From positions 291,302 to 355,301 of the forward strand of contig NZ_JACKUK010000025.1 of assembly GCF_025822765.1 (NCBI RefSeq): 64,000 nucleotides of DNA, read 5' to 3'. The position numbers and the translations under genes are program-made. The notes beneath the pieces were generated by a model. The model worked only from the letters and a program-made list of their open reading frames with translations, searched no databases and had not been told where the DNA came from. Below are positions 1 through 8,049 of this stretch, piece after piece (the first letter of the stretch is position 1; each line of letters starts with the position of its first letter). The stretch is from Mycobacterium barrassiae. Its GTDB lineage: Bacteria > Actinomycetota > Actinomycetes > Mycobacteriales > Mycobacteriaceae.

Positions 1-81
1 TGCCAATAGAAGCATCGGAGCTCGGTACCGGCCGCGGCGGTCCCCGCTGTATGTCGTGTCCCGCCGCCCGCGACCCGCTCT

Positions 82-918
82 CTAGGTCCGCCTACGCTGA
101 GCCAAGGCGGCGCGTATCCTCCGGATACTGGGCATCGCAGTGTGGTCGGGTCGTATGCGAAAGTGCAGCCAGCCACGGCGCTGATAAAGCTCCGCAGTCG
201 AGAGTTGCTGGACAACGGAATAGCGGTCGGTGCCTTCGGCCTCGTAGCAGTCGACTCCGACTTTCGGCCCTTCCCAGCCCATCGCGATCGTCGACTCCCA
301 ATATTTATCTCCGACTGGAATGTTGGTGCTCGGTCGTGGCAAGCCTGCGTCGATGAGGCGCAGGCGCAATGCGGACTCCTCCGGACTGTCCGCTCCGCCG
401 TCCATGAGTCCTGACGCGATGCGTGACGCCGGCATTCCGTGCGCGCCCCGGTAACGGAGTTCCAACGGCTCGATGTCGCCGACTCTCACCCCGGTGACGC
501 GTGCGAGTGCGTCGAGGTGAGCTACTGCGATGTCACGTGCCAGGTAGCGGCCGAGGTCCAACGCAGTGCGCGCCGCTGAGGTCACGAGCAGACCGCCGAT
601 GCGGACGACCTCGTCGTCATCGATCCGTTCCTCGCGGATCACGACTCCCGGCCTGCGGCGACCGTGTTTCGCAATCAACTCGATCGGCGTTTCATCTCTA
701 ATCCACATGACGCCGTGCATGGCGGCCGCGGCTCGCCCGGCCACGATGCCCGTCCGTCCGGTCCACAGCCACGCTGCCCTGGTGAGGGCGTACAAGTCCC
801 GGCGTGCATCTTTGTGCAGGTAGACGTTCGGATGCACCGCGCGGTAGTTCCAGCGCAGGGCCCCACGGGATACGTCGCCGGCCGCAACGGCTTCGCTTCC
901 GATGAATGGCCCTCGCAT
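82..918 (-). CDS. AbiEi-like / Vsr-DUF559-fold family protein, degenerate copy
   Basis: A 278-residue protein, clearly paralogous to the protein at 27864-28709: both open with FIG[ST]EAVA, share RTA[LF]DLGR in the middle, and have the [GL]PRPST line near residue 200. The N-terminal ~110 residues look like the winged-helix part of AbiEi-type antitoxins. The C-terminal ~90 residues align with the Vsr/DUF559 (PD-(D/E)XK) nuclease fold. In mycobacteria such proteins are often labelled 'cullin' without support. The predicted active site is degraded here: the paralog's VDMGW reads IAMGW, and its AEYDGEQH reads DCYEAEGT, so an acidic residue and the His are lost. ATG at 918 is preferred because it matches the paralog's N-terminus; an in-frame GTG at 942 is the alternative. 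A hairpin lies 49 bp upstream (967-1029). Function unknown; catalysis seems unlikely. Confidence 0.7.
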   Translation of the reverse strand: MRGPFIGSEAVAAGDVSRGALRWNYRAVHPNVYLHKDARRDLYALTRAAWLWTGRTGIVAGRAAAAMHGVMWIRDETPIELIAKHGRRRPGVVIREERIDDDEVVRIGGLLVTSAARTALDLGRYLARDIAVAHLDALARVTGVRVGDIEPLELRYRGAHGMPASRIASGLMDGGADSPEESALRLRLIDAGLPRPSTNIPVGDKYWESTIAMGWEGPKVGVDCYEAEGTDRYSVVQQLSTAELYQRRGWLHFRIRPDHTAMPSIRRIRAALAQRRRT

Positions 919-966
919 GCGGCCTATCGTCGCCGGGGGCACTGACAGTTCGGACTCCTAGTGCCG

Positions 967-1029
967 TTTCCGACACCATGGCTGTGGAATGCGCTCGATC
1001 GCTACTTTTCACAGCCATGGTGTCGAAAA
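967..1029. repeat. Hairpin C0, family C palindrome upstream of the 82-918 gene
   Basis: Perfect 16-bp inverted arms, CGACACCATGGCTGTG at 971-986 and its complement at 1010-1025, extended by three T/A pairs after one mismatch. The 23-nt loop reads AAAAGTAGCGATCGAG on the minus strand, which is the coding strand of the adjacent gene. It lies between the pmt stop (1054) and the start of the 82-918 gene (918). It could terminate pmt, but its loop motif is shared with the hairpins at 25388, 27772 and 28719, so it looks like a member of a dispersed family. Confidence 0.8.
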
Positions 1030-1053
1030 TGCGGATAGAGCCAATAGAGGGAC

Positions 1054-2595
1054 CTAACTCCAAGACGGCAGCCAGATCTGCATGTTCCAGGTGGCCTGCG
1101 AAATCGGTATGCCCGTCAGGATCGGGTACATCCACGCGAAGTTCGTGAGCACCAGCGCGACATAAAAACTCACCGCGATGAGGCCCAGCGTTCTTCGCTC
1201 CGAATTCTGGTTCGGCTTGTAGAGGATGTCGCCGAGGATCATCGCGATCGCCAGCACCAAGAACGGCGCCATCACCGCCGCGTAGAAGAAGTACATCTGC
1301 CGGTCGATGTCCGCGAACCACGGCAAGAAGCCCGCGCTGTAGCCGACCAGGATCGCGGCGTAGCGCCAGTCGTGCTTGACGAACGTGCGCCACACCGCCC
1401 AGGCGAGTACCGGCACCGCGATGAACCACATCGCGGGCGTGCCAACGAGCAGGACCGCCTTGACACACGACTGTGCGCCGCAGCCGGGGACGTTCTCGTT
1501 GTCGATCGCGTAGAGCACCGGCCGCAGCGACATCGGCCACGTCCAGGGTTTGGACTCCCAGGGGTGGTGGTTGCCGTCGGCGTTGGTCAGCCCTGAATGG
1601 AACTTGTACGCCGCGAACGTGTAGTGCCACAGCGAGCGCAGCGCGTCGGGCACCGGCAGGATGCTGTCCTCGCCGATCGACCTGCCGACCTCGTGCCGAT
1701 TCACGCCGGTCTCCGACGCGAACCACGGCGTATAGGACGCCAGGTAGACGCCGAACGGAATCAGCACGAGCGCATACAGCGACGGGCCAAGATCGCGGCG
1801 AAACGCCCCGAGCCACGGCCGCGGCACTCGATACTGTCGACGCGCGGCGATGTCGAACGCCAGCGTCATCACCCCGAAGAACGCCACGAAATAGAGTCCG
1901 GACCACTTTGTCGCGCAGGCCAATCCGAGCAGCACCCCGGCGCCGAACCGCCACCACCGCACGCCGAGCCTCGGACCCCACGGTGTCTCGCTGATGCGGC
2001 CTTCGAGCAGAGCGACGTGCATCCGCTCGCGTACCTGGTCGCGGTCGACGATCAAACATCCGAACGCCGCCACCACGAAGACCACCAGGAATCCGTCGAG
2101 CAGCGCGGTGCGTGACGCGACGAAGCTGACTCCGTCGGCGATCAGCAGCAGCCCGGCGATCCCGCCGACGACTGTGGACCGGCTGATGCGCCGAGCGATC
2201 CGCGCGACGAGCAACACGGTGATGATGCCGCAGACGGCGCCGGCGAAGCGCCAGCCGAGGCCGTTGTATCCGAAGATCGCCTCGCCCATGGCGATCAACT
2301 GCTTGCCCACCGGCGGATGCACCACCAGCCCGTAGCCGGGGTTGTCCTCGACGCCGTGGTTGTGCAGCATCTGCCACGCCTGCGGCGCGTAGTGCTTCTC
2401 GTCGAAGATGGGGGTGCCTGCGTCGGTCGGCGACCCGAGGTTCAGGAAACGCGTCACGGCGGCCAACGCGGTGACGATGGCCGTCATCGCCCAGCCCTGG
2501 AGACGGTCCACCGGACCGAAGTCGGCGATCGGCACCAGCGGGGCTGGACTGATCACGGGGACCGCGCGCGAGGCTTCGGTTGCGGGGGCGGTCAC
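1054..2595 (-). CDS. pmt: Protein O-mannosyltransferase (Pmt)
   Basis: A 513-residue polytopic membrane enzyme that transfers mannose from polyprenyl-phosphate-mannose to secreted proteins and lipoproteins on the outer face of the membrane; it is the Rv1002c equivalent. The first extracytoplasmic loop carries the acidic FDEKHY motif (Asp65-Glu66), the catalytic pair of the PMT/GT39 family. Many hydrophobic helices follow, and the C-terminus matches the PMT four-helix domain (PMPILTG, WNMQIWLPSWS). The start is GTG at 2595, 24 bp from the divergent rsmI start; this head-to-head pair is conserved in mycobacteria. Length is normal for actinobacterial Pmt. Confident from motif, topology and synteny. 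Confidence 0.95.
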   Translation of the reverse strand: MTAPATEASRAVPVISPAPLVPIADFGPVDRLQGWAMTAIVTALAAVTRFLNLGSPTDAGTPIFDEKHYAPQAWQMLHNHGVEDNPGYGLVVHPPVGKQLIAMGEAIFGYNGLGWRFAGAVCGIITVLLVARIARRISRSTVVGGIAGLLLIADGVSFVASRTALLDGFLVVFVVAAFGCLIVDRDQVRERMHVALLEGRISETPWGPRLGVRWWRFGAGVLLGLACATKWSGLYFVAFFGVMTLAFDIAARRQYRVPRPWLGAFRRDLGPSLYALVLIPFGVYLASYTPWFASETGVNRHEVGRSIGEDSILPVPDALRSLWHYTFAAYKFHSGLTNADGNHHPWESKPWTWPMSLRPVLYAIDNENVPGCGAQSCVKAVLLVGTPAMWFIAVPVLAWAVWRTFVKHDWRYAAILVGYSAGFLPWFADIDRQMYFFYAAVMAPFLVLAIAMILGDILYKPNQNSERRTLGLIAVSFYVALVLTNFAWMYPILTGIPISQATWNMQIWLPSWS

Positions 2596-2619
2596 GCAAG
2601 CGATCGTAGGCTGTCCCGC

Positions 2620-3456
2620 ATGGACTCCGGCCGACTGCTGATCGGCGCCACGCCCCTGGGCCGGCCCGAGGACGCGTCTGCGCGGCTGGTCAGCGCCCTG
2701 GCCAGTGCCGATGTGATCGCGGCCGAGGACACCCGGCGGATCCGCACCCTGGCCCAGGCTCTCGACGTCAAACCCGCGGGAAAGGTGGTCAGCCTCTACG
2801 ACCAGAACGAGGCGACGCGTGTTCCCGCGCTGGTCGCCGAGATCGCGGCGGGAGCGACCGTGCTGCTCGTCAGCGATGCCGGGATGCCGCTGATCAGCGA
2901 CCCCGGCTACCGGCTGGTGTCCGCGTGCATCGACAGCGACCTGCCGATCACCTGTCTGCCCGGCCCGTCAGCGGTGACGACGGCGCTGGCCGTGTCGGGG
3001 CTGCCGTCGGAGAGGTTCTGCTTCGAGGGGTTCGCCCCGCGGCGGCATTCGGCGCGGATGACCTGGCTCGCCACCCTGGCCGCCGAGTCCCGCACGTGCG
3101 TGTTCTTCGAATCGCCCCGGCGACTGGCGGAGACGCTGGCCGACGCTCTGGACGCGCTGGGCGGTGACCGTGAGGCCGTGGTCTGTCGCGAACTGACGAA
3201 GACGCACGAGGAGATCGTCCGGGGTTCGTTGGCCGAGCTCGCCGAGTGGGCCAAAGAAGGTGTGCTGGGCGAGATCACGGTGGTGCTGGCTGGCGCGACC
3301 CCCAAGGCCGACCTGGACACGCTGGTCGCCGAGGTCAACGCTCTCGCGGAGGAGGGCATGCGGGTCAAGGATGCGTGTGCCCAGGTGATCGCAATGCATC
3401 CGGGTGCGCCGTCGCGACGCGAACTCTACGACGCGGTGCTGCGCTCGCGACAGTAA
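2620..3456 (+). CDS. rsmI: 16S rRNA (cytidine(1402)-2'-O)-methyltransferase RsmI
   Basis: A 278-residue SAM-dependent methyltransferase that 2'-O-methylates C1402 of 16S rRNA in the decoding centre. The N-terminus LLIGATPLGRPEDAS, then AAEDTRR, VSDAGMPLISDPGY (SAM-binding region) and LPGPSAVTTAL are the diagnostic blocks of the family. The start is ATG at 2620, the first Met giving the family N-terminus; longer in-frame extensions run into pmt and are not used. Divergently arranged with pmt, as in M. tuberculosis (Rv1003). Standalone, without a clear terminator. Confidence 0.95.
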   Translation: MDSGRLLIGATPLGRPEDASARLVSALASADVIAAEDTRRIRTLAQALDVKPAGKVVSLYDQNEATRVPALVAEIAAGATVLLVSDAGMPLISDPGYRLVSACIDSDLPITCLPGPSAVTTALAVSGLPSERFCFEGFAPRRHSARMTWLATLAAESRTCVFFESPRRLAETLADALDALGGDREAVVCRELTKTHEEIVRGSLAELAEWAKEGVLGEITVVLAGATPKADLDTLVAEVNALAEEGMRVKDACAQVIAMHPGAPSRRELYDAVLRSRQ

Positions 3457-3555
3457 CGCGCAGCTGTGGGCTGGCTGTCAATCGCATGTCAGCGCGAACT
3501 CTGCCGAGCGAACCGACGTATCACGGTATAGGGGTGCGGCGTGTAAGGAGCAGCT

Positions 3556-4539
3556 GTGAGAGTCGTTGGCCTGGAGGAACATTACGTCACCACCGAAGTT
3601 GTCAAAGCTTGGGCGAACCTCGATTCGCGTTGGCAGGATCCTGTGGTCAACCGGCCGGGCCAGGACGGGATCAGGCAACGGCTGCTCGAGATCGGCGACC
3701 GGCGCATCGCCGCGATGGACGACGCCGGCGTCGACCTGCAGGTGGCCTCGCTCACCTCGCCGGGCCTCTTCAACCTCGCACCTGCCGATGCGCGCGCGCT
3801 TCAAACCGACTGCAATGATCAGCTCGCCGCCGCCGTGCGCGCGTATCCCGACCGGCTGCAGGGCTTCGCCACACTGGCCGCCCCCGATCCTGACGCGGCG
3901 GCCGACGAACTCCGCAGAGCAGTAACGACTTTGGGATTCAACGGTGCATTGATATTCAGTCGGGTGCGCGATCAGCCCATCGACCACCACGACTTCTGGC
4001 CCGTCTTCGAAGCCGCCGAGGAGTTGGGCGCCCCGCTGTATCTCCACCCGCAATCGCCGCCCCCATCGGTGCGGGAGGCCTACTACTCGGGGTTCGACGA
4101 CATCGTCAGCGGCGCCTTCGCGACTCACGGGGTGGGTTGGCACTACGACGCGGGTGTGCAACTGCTCCGGCTCATCCTCGCCGGAGTGTTCGACCGCTTC
4201 CCCAAGCTGCAGGTGATCATGGGGCACTGGGGTGAGACTGTGCTGTTCTTCCTCGAGCGCATCGACAGAATGGCCGGGATAGCCCGCCTCGAACGATCCG
4301 TGTCCGAATACGTGCGCTCGAACGTGTTCGTCACTCCGGGAGGCATTTTCAGTACCCGCTATCTGCGTTGGGCCCTGGACGTGGTCGGCGCCGACCGCAT
4401 CATGTTCGCCGCCGACTACCCCTTCGTGTCGCCGGACGACGGCGCCGCGCATCACTTCCTCGACGTACTGGATGACGACGATCGAGAGAAGATCGCGTCA
4501 GGTAATTGGGACCGACTCTGCGCGGCGATCAGGCGCTGA
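3556..4539 (+). CDS. Amidohydrolase of the ACMSD-like family
   Basis: A 327-residue amidohydrolase-2 protein (PF04909), the superfamily containing aminocarboxymuconate-semialdehyde decarboxylase and many aromatic-acid decarboxylases. Visible metal-site elements are the N-terminal LEEHY (Glu7/8-His9, where the family uses E/HxH), YLHPQSP, IMGHWGE and the late AADYPF Asp. The start is GTG at 3556, eight bases after AAGGAG at 3545-3550. The last 42 bp overlap the 3' end of pabB on the other strand, so the two transcripts converge. Substrate not determinable; decarboxylation or hydrolysis of an aromatic-derived acid is the family expectation. Confidence 0.85.
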   Translation: MRVVGLEEHYVTTEVVKAWANLDSRWQDPVVNRPGQDGIRQRLLEIGDRRIAAMDDAGVDLQVASLTSPGLFNLAPADARALQTDCNDQLAAAVRAYPDRLQGFATLAAPDPDAAADELRRAVTTLGFNGALIFSRVRDQPIDHHDFWPVFEAAEELGAPLYLHPQSPPPSVREAYYSGFDDIVSGAFATHGVGWHYDAGVQLLRLILAGVFDRFPKLQVIMGHWGETVLFFLERIDRMAGIARLERSVSEYVRSNVFVTPGGIFSTRYLRWALDVVGADRIMFAADYPFVSPDDGAAHHFLDVLDDDDREKIASGNWDRLCAAIRR

Positions 4540-5835
4540 CTGGATGATCGGCGCCGCCTTGTGCAGGCACTCGTCCCACTCTCGATCGGGATCGGAATCG
4601 GCGGTGATCCCGCCGCCGACGCCGAGCACCGCGCCGCCGTGTGCGTCGAACTCGACCGTCCGGATCGCCACGTTCAGCTCGCACCCGGCGATCGGTGAGG
4701 CCAACCCGACTGTGCCGCAATACACTCCGCGCCGATGCGGCTCCCAACTGCGCAGCAGCTGACGGGCGCGCAGCTTGGGTGTTCCGGTCACCGACGCGGG
4801 CGGGAACGTGGCGTCGAGCACGTCGGCCATCGGCATGTCGACCCCGACGCGAGCCGTCACCGTCGACACGAGATGCCAGACACCCGGCGCCGGCCGGACG
4901 ACCAGCAGCTCGGGCACGGAGACACTGCCGGTGACCGCGACCCGGCCCAGGTCGTTGCGGACCAGATCGACGATCATGATGTTCTCCGCGACGTCTTTGA
5001 CCGATGCGCGTAACTCCGACGGATCGTTGTGCTGCGGCAGCGTGCCCTTGATCGGACTCGACGTCACCGCCTCGCCGCGTCGCCGCAGGAACAACTCGGG
5101 CGACAGCGACGCCACCGCACCCCAGTCGCCGGCCACGTACGCCGCCCTGGCGGGGGAGGTGCGCGCGACGGCGTCGGCGAAGAATTCGATTGCGGCTCCG
5201 GTGTTTGATGTCGCCGCCGGCGCGGCTCCGGTGTTTGATGTCGCCGCCGGCGCGGCTCCGGTGTTTGATGTCGCCGCCGGCGCGGCTCCGGTGATCCGGC
5301 CGACGAACTGCGTGCACACGCACGCCTGGTACACCTCACCCGCCGCGATCGCGTCCAGGCATTCCCGCACCCCGCGACGATGTGCGTCGCGATTCGCGGG
5401 GCCCCACTCGATAGTGCTCGGCCGTATCGGCGCGCACGTCTCGATGGCCTCGGCGACCCATCTGGAAAGCCCTGCACCGGAGAGGCTTTCGTACCACCAC
5501 AGCCCGTCGCGATCCTGGCGCAACACGCAGTCCGACCAACCGCCTGCCGCCTCGGGTATGCGCGGGCCACGGCCGTCGGCGCCCGCATCGGGGTACGACA
5601 GATAGCCGAACCATCCGCCGCCGACCACATCTCCGGACGCCCCGGGGGCCACGTCGAACACCTCGGAGGTCGCGACCGGCACCGCTGAAACCGACGGTGC
5701 GATGACGGCGCCCGAACCGAACCACTCGCCGATCAGCGCGGCCGGCGGGGGCAACCCGCGGCGGCGCGCCGCATCGGCAACCGCGCAAAGCACCGCAGGG
5801 GCTGCGCCCAAGTCGCCGAGTCGCTCGATCCGCAC
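4498..5835 (-). CDS. pabB: Aminodeoxychorismate synthase component I (PabB) with an internal tandem-repeat insertion
   Basis: A 445-residue chorismate-binding enzyme that converts chorismate plus ammonia to 4-amino-4-deoxychorismate for folate synthesis. Family motifs SPIKGT, RNDLGR, FPPASVTGTPK and the C-terminal GVGGGITADSDP are intact. The start is GTG at 5835, 20 bp after the stop of the ECF41 sigma gene, so pabB is probably carried on that transcript. Residues ~182-215, between FVGRITG and the following IEFF segment, consist of three copies of a ten-residue block (GAAPAATSNT) encoded by perfect 30-bp repeats; other PabB proteins join these two segments directly. The insertion sits in a surface-loop position and keeps frame, so the enzyme is probably active. 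Confidence 0.92.
   Translation of the reverse strand: MRIERLGDLGAAPAVLCAVADAARRRGLPPPAALIGEWFGSGAVIAPSVSAVPVATSEVFDVAPGASGDVVGGGWFGYLSYPDAGADGRGPRIPEAAGGWSDCVLRQDRDGLWWYESLSGAGLSRWVAEAIETCAPIRPSTIEWGPANRDAHRRGVRECLDAIAAGEVYQACVCTQFVGRITGAAPAATSNTGAAPAATSNTGAAPAATSNTGAAIEFFADAVARTSPARAAYVAGDWGAVASLSPELFLRRRGEAVTSSPIKGTLPQHNDPSELRASVKDVAENIMIVDLVRNDLGRVAVTGSVSVPELLVVRPAPGVWHLVSTVTARVGVDMPMADVLDATFPPASVTGTPKLRARQLLRSWEPHRRGVYCGTVGLASPIAGCELNVAIRTVEFDAHGGAVLGVGGGITADSDPDREWDECLHKAAPIIQSAPDRRAESVPIT
5191..5291. repeat. Perfect 30-bp tandem repeat (3.4 copies) inside pabB
   Basis: The 30-bp unit beginning CGGCTCCGGTGTTTGATGTC occurs at 5191-5220, 5221-5250 and 5251-5280 without a single difference, followed by an 11-bp partial copy. 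It is in frame with pabB and encodes three identical ten-residue blocks. Perfect identity at all positions indicates recent expansion, so copy number is likely to vary between strains, as at VNTR loci. Confidence 0.97.
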
Positions 5836-5855
5836 CAGGTAAGCGTGGCAGAAAG

Positions 5856-6743
5856 CTAGCGGCTTATCTCCCGCGGGATGTCGACACCGGTCAGCTTGTC
5901 CGGGTTGCGCATCGCGTAGAAGTGGCTGATCTTCCCGTCGGTGATCTCGACGGTGATGATGCCTTCGAAGCTGTCGCCCAGGTAAAGCTTCAGCGCCGGG
6001 GCGTTGTTGTACATCGCCGGCTCGACCCGGCCGGCCTCGCCTGCCACGCGAACCAGCCCGATGATGACCCTCGCCACCTTGTCGGCGCCGATGACGGGCC
6101 TGCGCGCCGCACTGACCTTGCCGTCGGAGTCGGCGGTCCACTTGACGTCCTCGGTGAGCATCTCCAGCAGGGCATCGAGGTCGCCGGTCGAGGCCGCGGC
6201 GAAGAACCGGGCCGTGATCTCCATGGAGAGTTTCGGGTCGACGGGCTCGAACCGCTTACGGCGGGACTGGACATGCTCGCGGGCACGGTGGGCCATCTGG
6301 CGGACCGCCGCCGTCGATTTGCCGATTGTCGAAGCGATCTCGTCATGGCTGAAGCCGAACACCTCGCGCAGCACGAACACCGCGCGTTCGTCGGGGCTCA
6401 GCGTCTCCAACACCACGAGCATCGCCATCGAAACCGATTCGGCCAGAACGACATCGGCCGAGGCGTCTTTGGTCTCCAGCAGCAGCGGCTCGGGCAACCA
6501 GGGGCCGACGTAGTCCTCACGCCTGCGCGACTGCGCCCGCAGGGCGTTGAGGGACTGCCGGGTGACGAGCTGGGCGAGGTAGGCCTTGGTGTCCTGCACC
6601 GTCGACAGGTCCACCTCGGCCCAGCGCAGGTAGCTTTCCTGCAGCACGTCATCGGATTCGGTTGCGCTGCCCAGGATCTCGTAGGCGATCGTGAACAGCA
6701 GCGGCCGCAAGGCCGTGAATCGTTCGGCGTGTTCGTCAGTCAC
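5856..6743 (-). CDS. ECF41-type RNA polymerase sigma factor (SigJ-like), copy 1
   Basis: A 295-residue sigma factor: region 2 (~residues 10-75, DVLQESYLRWAEVD), region 4 (~110-165, FGFSHDEIASTIGKSTAAVRQ), then a ~120-residue SnoaL-like C-terminal extension. ECF41 hallmarks are visible: the WLPEP linker, the DSDGKV segment (the family's DGGGK-like motif) and NPDKL near the end. The extension acts as a built-in regulator in this family instead of a separate anti-sigma factor. The start is GTG at 6743, which overlaps the oxidoreductase stop by 4 bp (GTGA). Closely related to the sigma factor at 8050-8952. Expected to drive its own operon from the motif at 7999-8025. Confidence 0.92.
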   Translation of the reverse strand: MTDEHAERFTALRPLLFTIAYEILGSATESDDVLQESYLRWAEVDLSTVQDTKAYLAQLVTRQSLNALRAQSRRREDYVGPWLPEPLLLETKDASADVVLAESVSMAMLVVLETLSPDERAVFVLREVFGFSHDEIASTIGKSTAAVRQMAHRAREHVQSRRKRFEPVDPKLSMEITARFFAAASTGDLDALLEMLTEDVKWTADSDGKVSAARRPVIGADKVARVIIGLVRVAGEAGRVEPAMYNNAPALKLYLGDSFEGIITVEITDGKISHFYAMRNPDKLTGVDIPREISR

Positions 6744-7921
6744 GGTCGCACCGGTTGGGCGGCTACCGCCAACTGCTGCTCGCGCTTACCGCCCTTGAGC
6801 CAGAAGTAGCTGCCCGGTTTGCGCGCCTCCCGCTGCAGGAAGGTGACGGTGCCCTTGCAGACCGCCTCCTTGATCTTGGCTGCGGTGCGGCCGCCGATGT
6901 GCAGCGGGATGACCGTGTCGTCGAAGCGCGCCAGCTGAACGAGGCCGCCTGTCCGGCCGAGGCTGATGCACTGGCCGGTGAACGCCTGGTTGAGCCGTTT
7001 GGGCTCGGTGCCCGCGATGCGGCTGAGCACGGTGTTCGCGGCCTGTGCGCCCAGCGGGATGGCTGCCTGGCAGCTCATGCGCAGCGGCACGTTCGACGGT
7101 GCGGCCGCATCGCCTGCGGCGACGATGCGTGGGTCGTCGATGCTGGTCAGGGTCTCGTCGGTGAGCAGTCGGCCGGCCGCGTCGGTGCTCAGCCCGCTGT
7201 TGGCGGCCAGGTCGGGGACACCGAAGCCGGCGGTCCAGACCGTGACCGTGCTGGCGATGGTGCGTCCGTCGGCGAGGATCACGGCGTCGGGGCGCACCTC
7301 GGTCGCGGTGGAGCCCGGACCGTCGATGATGGTGACGCCGAGCCGGGTCAACCGCTTGGCGGCCGCGCGACGGCCACGAGCGTGCAGGTAGGGGCCGAGC
7401 ACTCCGCCACACACCAGCGTCACGCGCCGGCCCTCCTCGGCGAACTCCGCGGCCACCTCCAGACCTGTCGGACCGGCGCCGATCACGGTCATCGGCGCAT
7501 CGGCGCCTGCGGCATGGAACGCTTTCTTCAACTGCTCGGCCTGCTCGAGTTCCGAGATCGGGTAGGCGAATTCGGCGGCGCCGGGCACGACAGGTGCGGC
7601 CCCGTGACTCCCGATGGCGTAGATCAGGTAGTCGTAGGTCAGCTCACCGCCGCCGCTGAGTTCGATGCGCCGCCCCGGTGCGTCGATGCGGGTCACCGAA
7701 TCGACCTTCAGGTGGATGCCGTCACCGAGAATGTCGGCGTAGTCCACAACGGCGTCGTCGCTGCCGGTCACCAACTGGTGAAGCCGGATCCGCTCGACGA
7801 ACTGTGCGCGGGGGTTGACCAGGGTGATGTCGACGTTCTCGTTCAACCGCAGATGGTTGGCCGCCAGAACGCCGGCATAGCCGCCGCCGATCACGATCAC
7901 GCGGGTCTTCTGTGCAGTCAT
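6740..7921 (-). CDS. FAD-dependent pyridine nucleotide oxidoreductase (NDH-2-like), copy 1
   Basis: A 393-residue two-dinucleotide-binding-domain flavoprotein. GGGYAGVLAA near residue 12 binds FAD, GAGPTGLEVA in the middle binds NAD(P)H, and the VAAGDAAA block near residue 260 contacts FAD. No redox-active CxxC is visible, so it resembles type II NADH dehydrogenase/AIF-like reductases rather than thioredoxin or glutathione reductases. First gene of a unit followed by an ECF41 sigma gene; ECF41 factors are typically linked to an oxidoreductase, epimerase or carboxymuconolactone decarboxylase. The start is ATG at 7921 with GAGGAG upstream. Electron acceptor unknown. Confidence 0.88.
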   Translation of the reverse strand: MTAQKTRVIVIGGGYAGVLAANHLRLNENVDITLVNPRAQFVERIRLHQLVTGSDDAVVDYADILGDGIHLKVDSVTRIDAPGRRIELSGGGELTYDYLIYAIGSHGAAPVVPGAAEFAYPISELEQAEQLKKAFHAAGADAPMTVIGAGPTGLEVAAEFAEEGRRVTLVCGGVLGPYLHARGRRAAAKRLTRLGVTIIDGPGSTATEVRPDAVILADGRTIASTVTVWTAGFGVPDLAANSGLSTDAAGRLLTDETLTSIDDPRIVAAGDAAAPSNVPLRMSCQAAIPLGAQAANTVLSRIAGTEPKRLNQAFTGQCISLGRTGGLVQLARFDDTVIPLHIGGRTAAKIKEAVCKGTVTFLQREARKPGSYFWLKGGKREQQLAVAAQPVRP

Positions 7922-7998
7922 CTTGATCTCCTCGAGTCATCCTGCTCTCCACCGGCCGCCGGAGGCGGCCATCCAGCATTGAGCTGGTCTGTCCTCGA

Positions 7999-8025
7999 GA
8001 CACCGCGCACAGCTGGAGTGTGACA
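7999..8025 (-). promoter_or_regulatory. Predicted ECF41-dependent promoter of copy 1
   Basis: On the minus strand TGTCACA (8019-8025) is followed after exactly 16 bp by TGTC (7999-8002). This fits the published ECF41-type pattern (TGTCACA at -35 and a short CGTC-like -10). The same arrangement, with the flanking GCGGTGTCT, occurs in front of the paralogous operon at 10142-10168. The predicted transcript start is ~70 nt upstream of the ATG at 7921. Confidence 0.7.
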
Positions 8026-8049
8026 GCTCTGCCCGCGATGTGGCGCACA

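Noticed and set aside
18-29. GAGCTCGGTACC, identical to part of a common cloning polylinker
   Set aside because: Only 12 bp match and the flanks are ordinary mycobacterial sequence; probably coincidence rather than vector contamination.
698-2599. A 633-codon open frame covering pmt in another phase
   Set aside because: A high-GC shadow of pmt: Arg/Gly/Pro-rich, no domain, and pmt itself has clear catalytic motifs.
5191-5291. CRISPR-like regular repeats
   Set aside because: Repeats are contiguous without spacers and in frame with pabB; a coding minisatellite, not an array.
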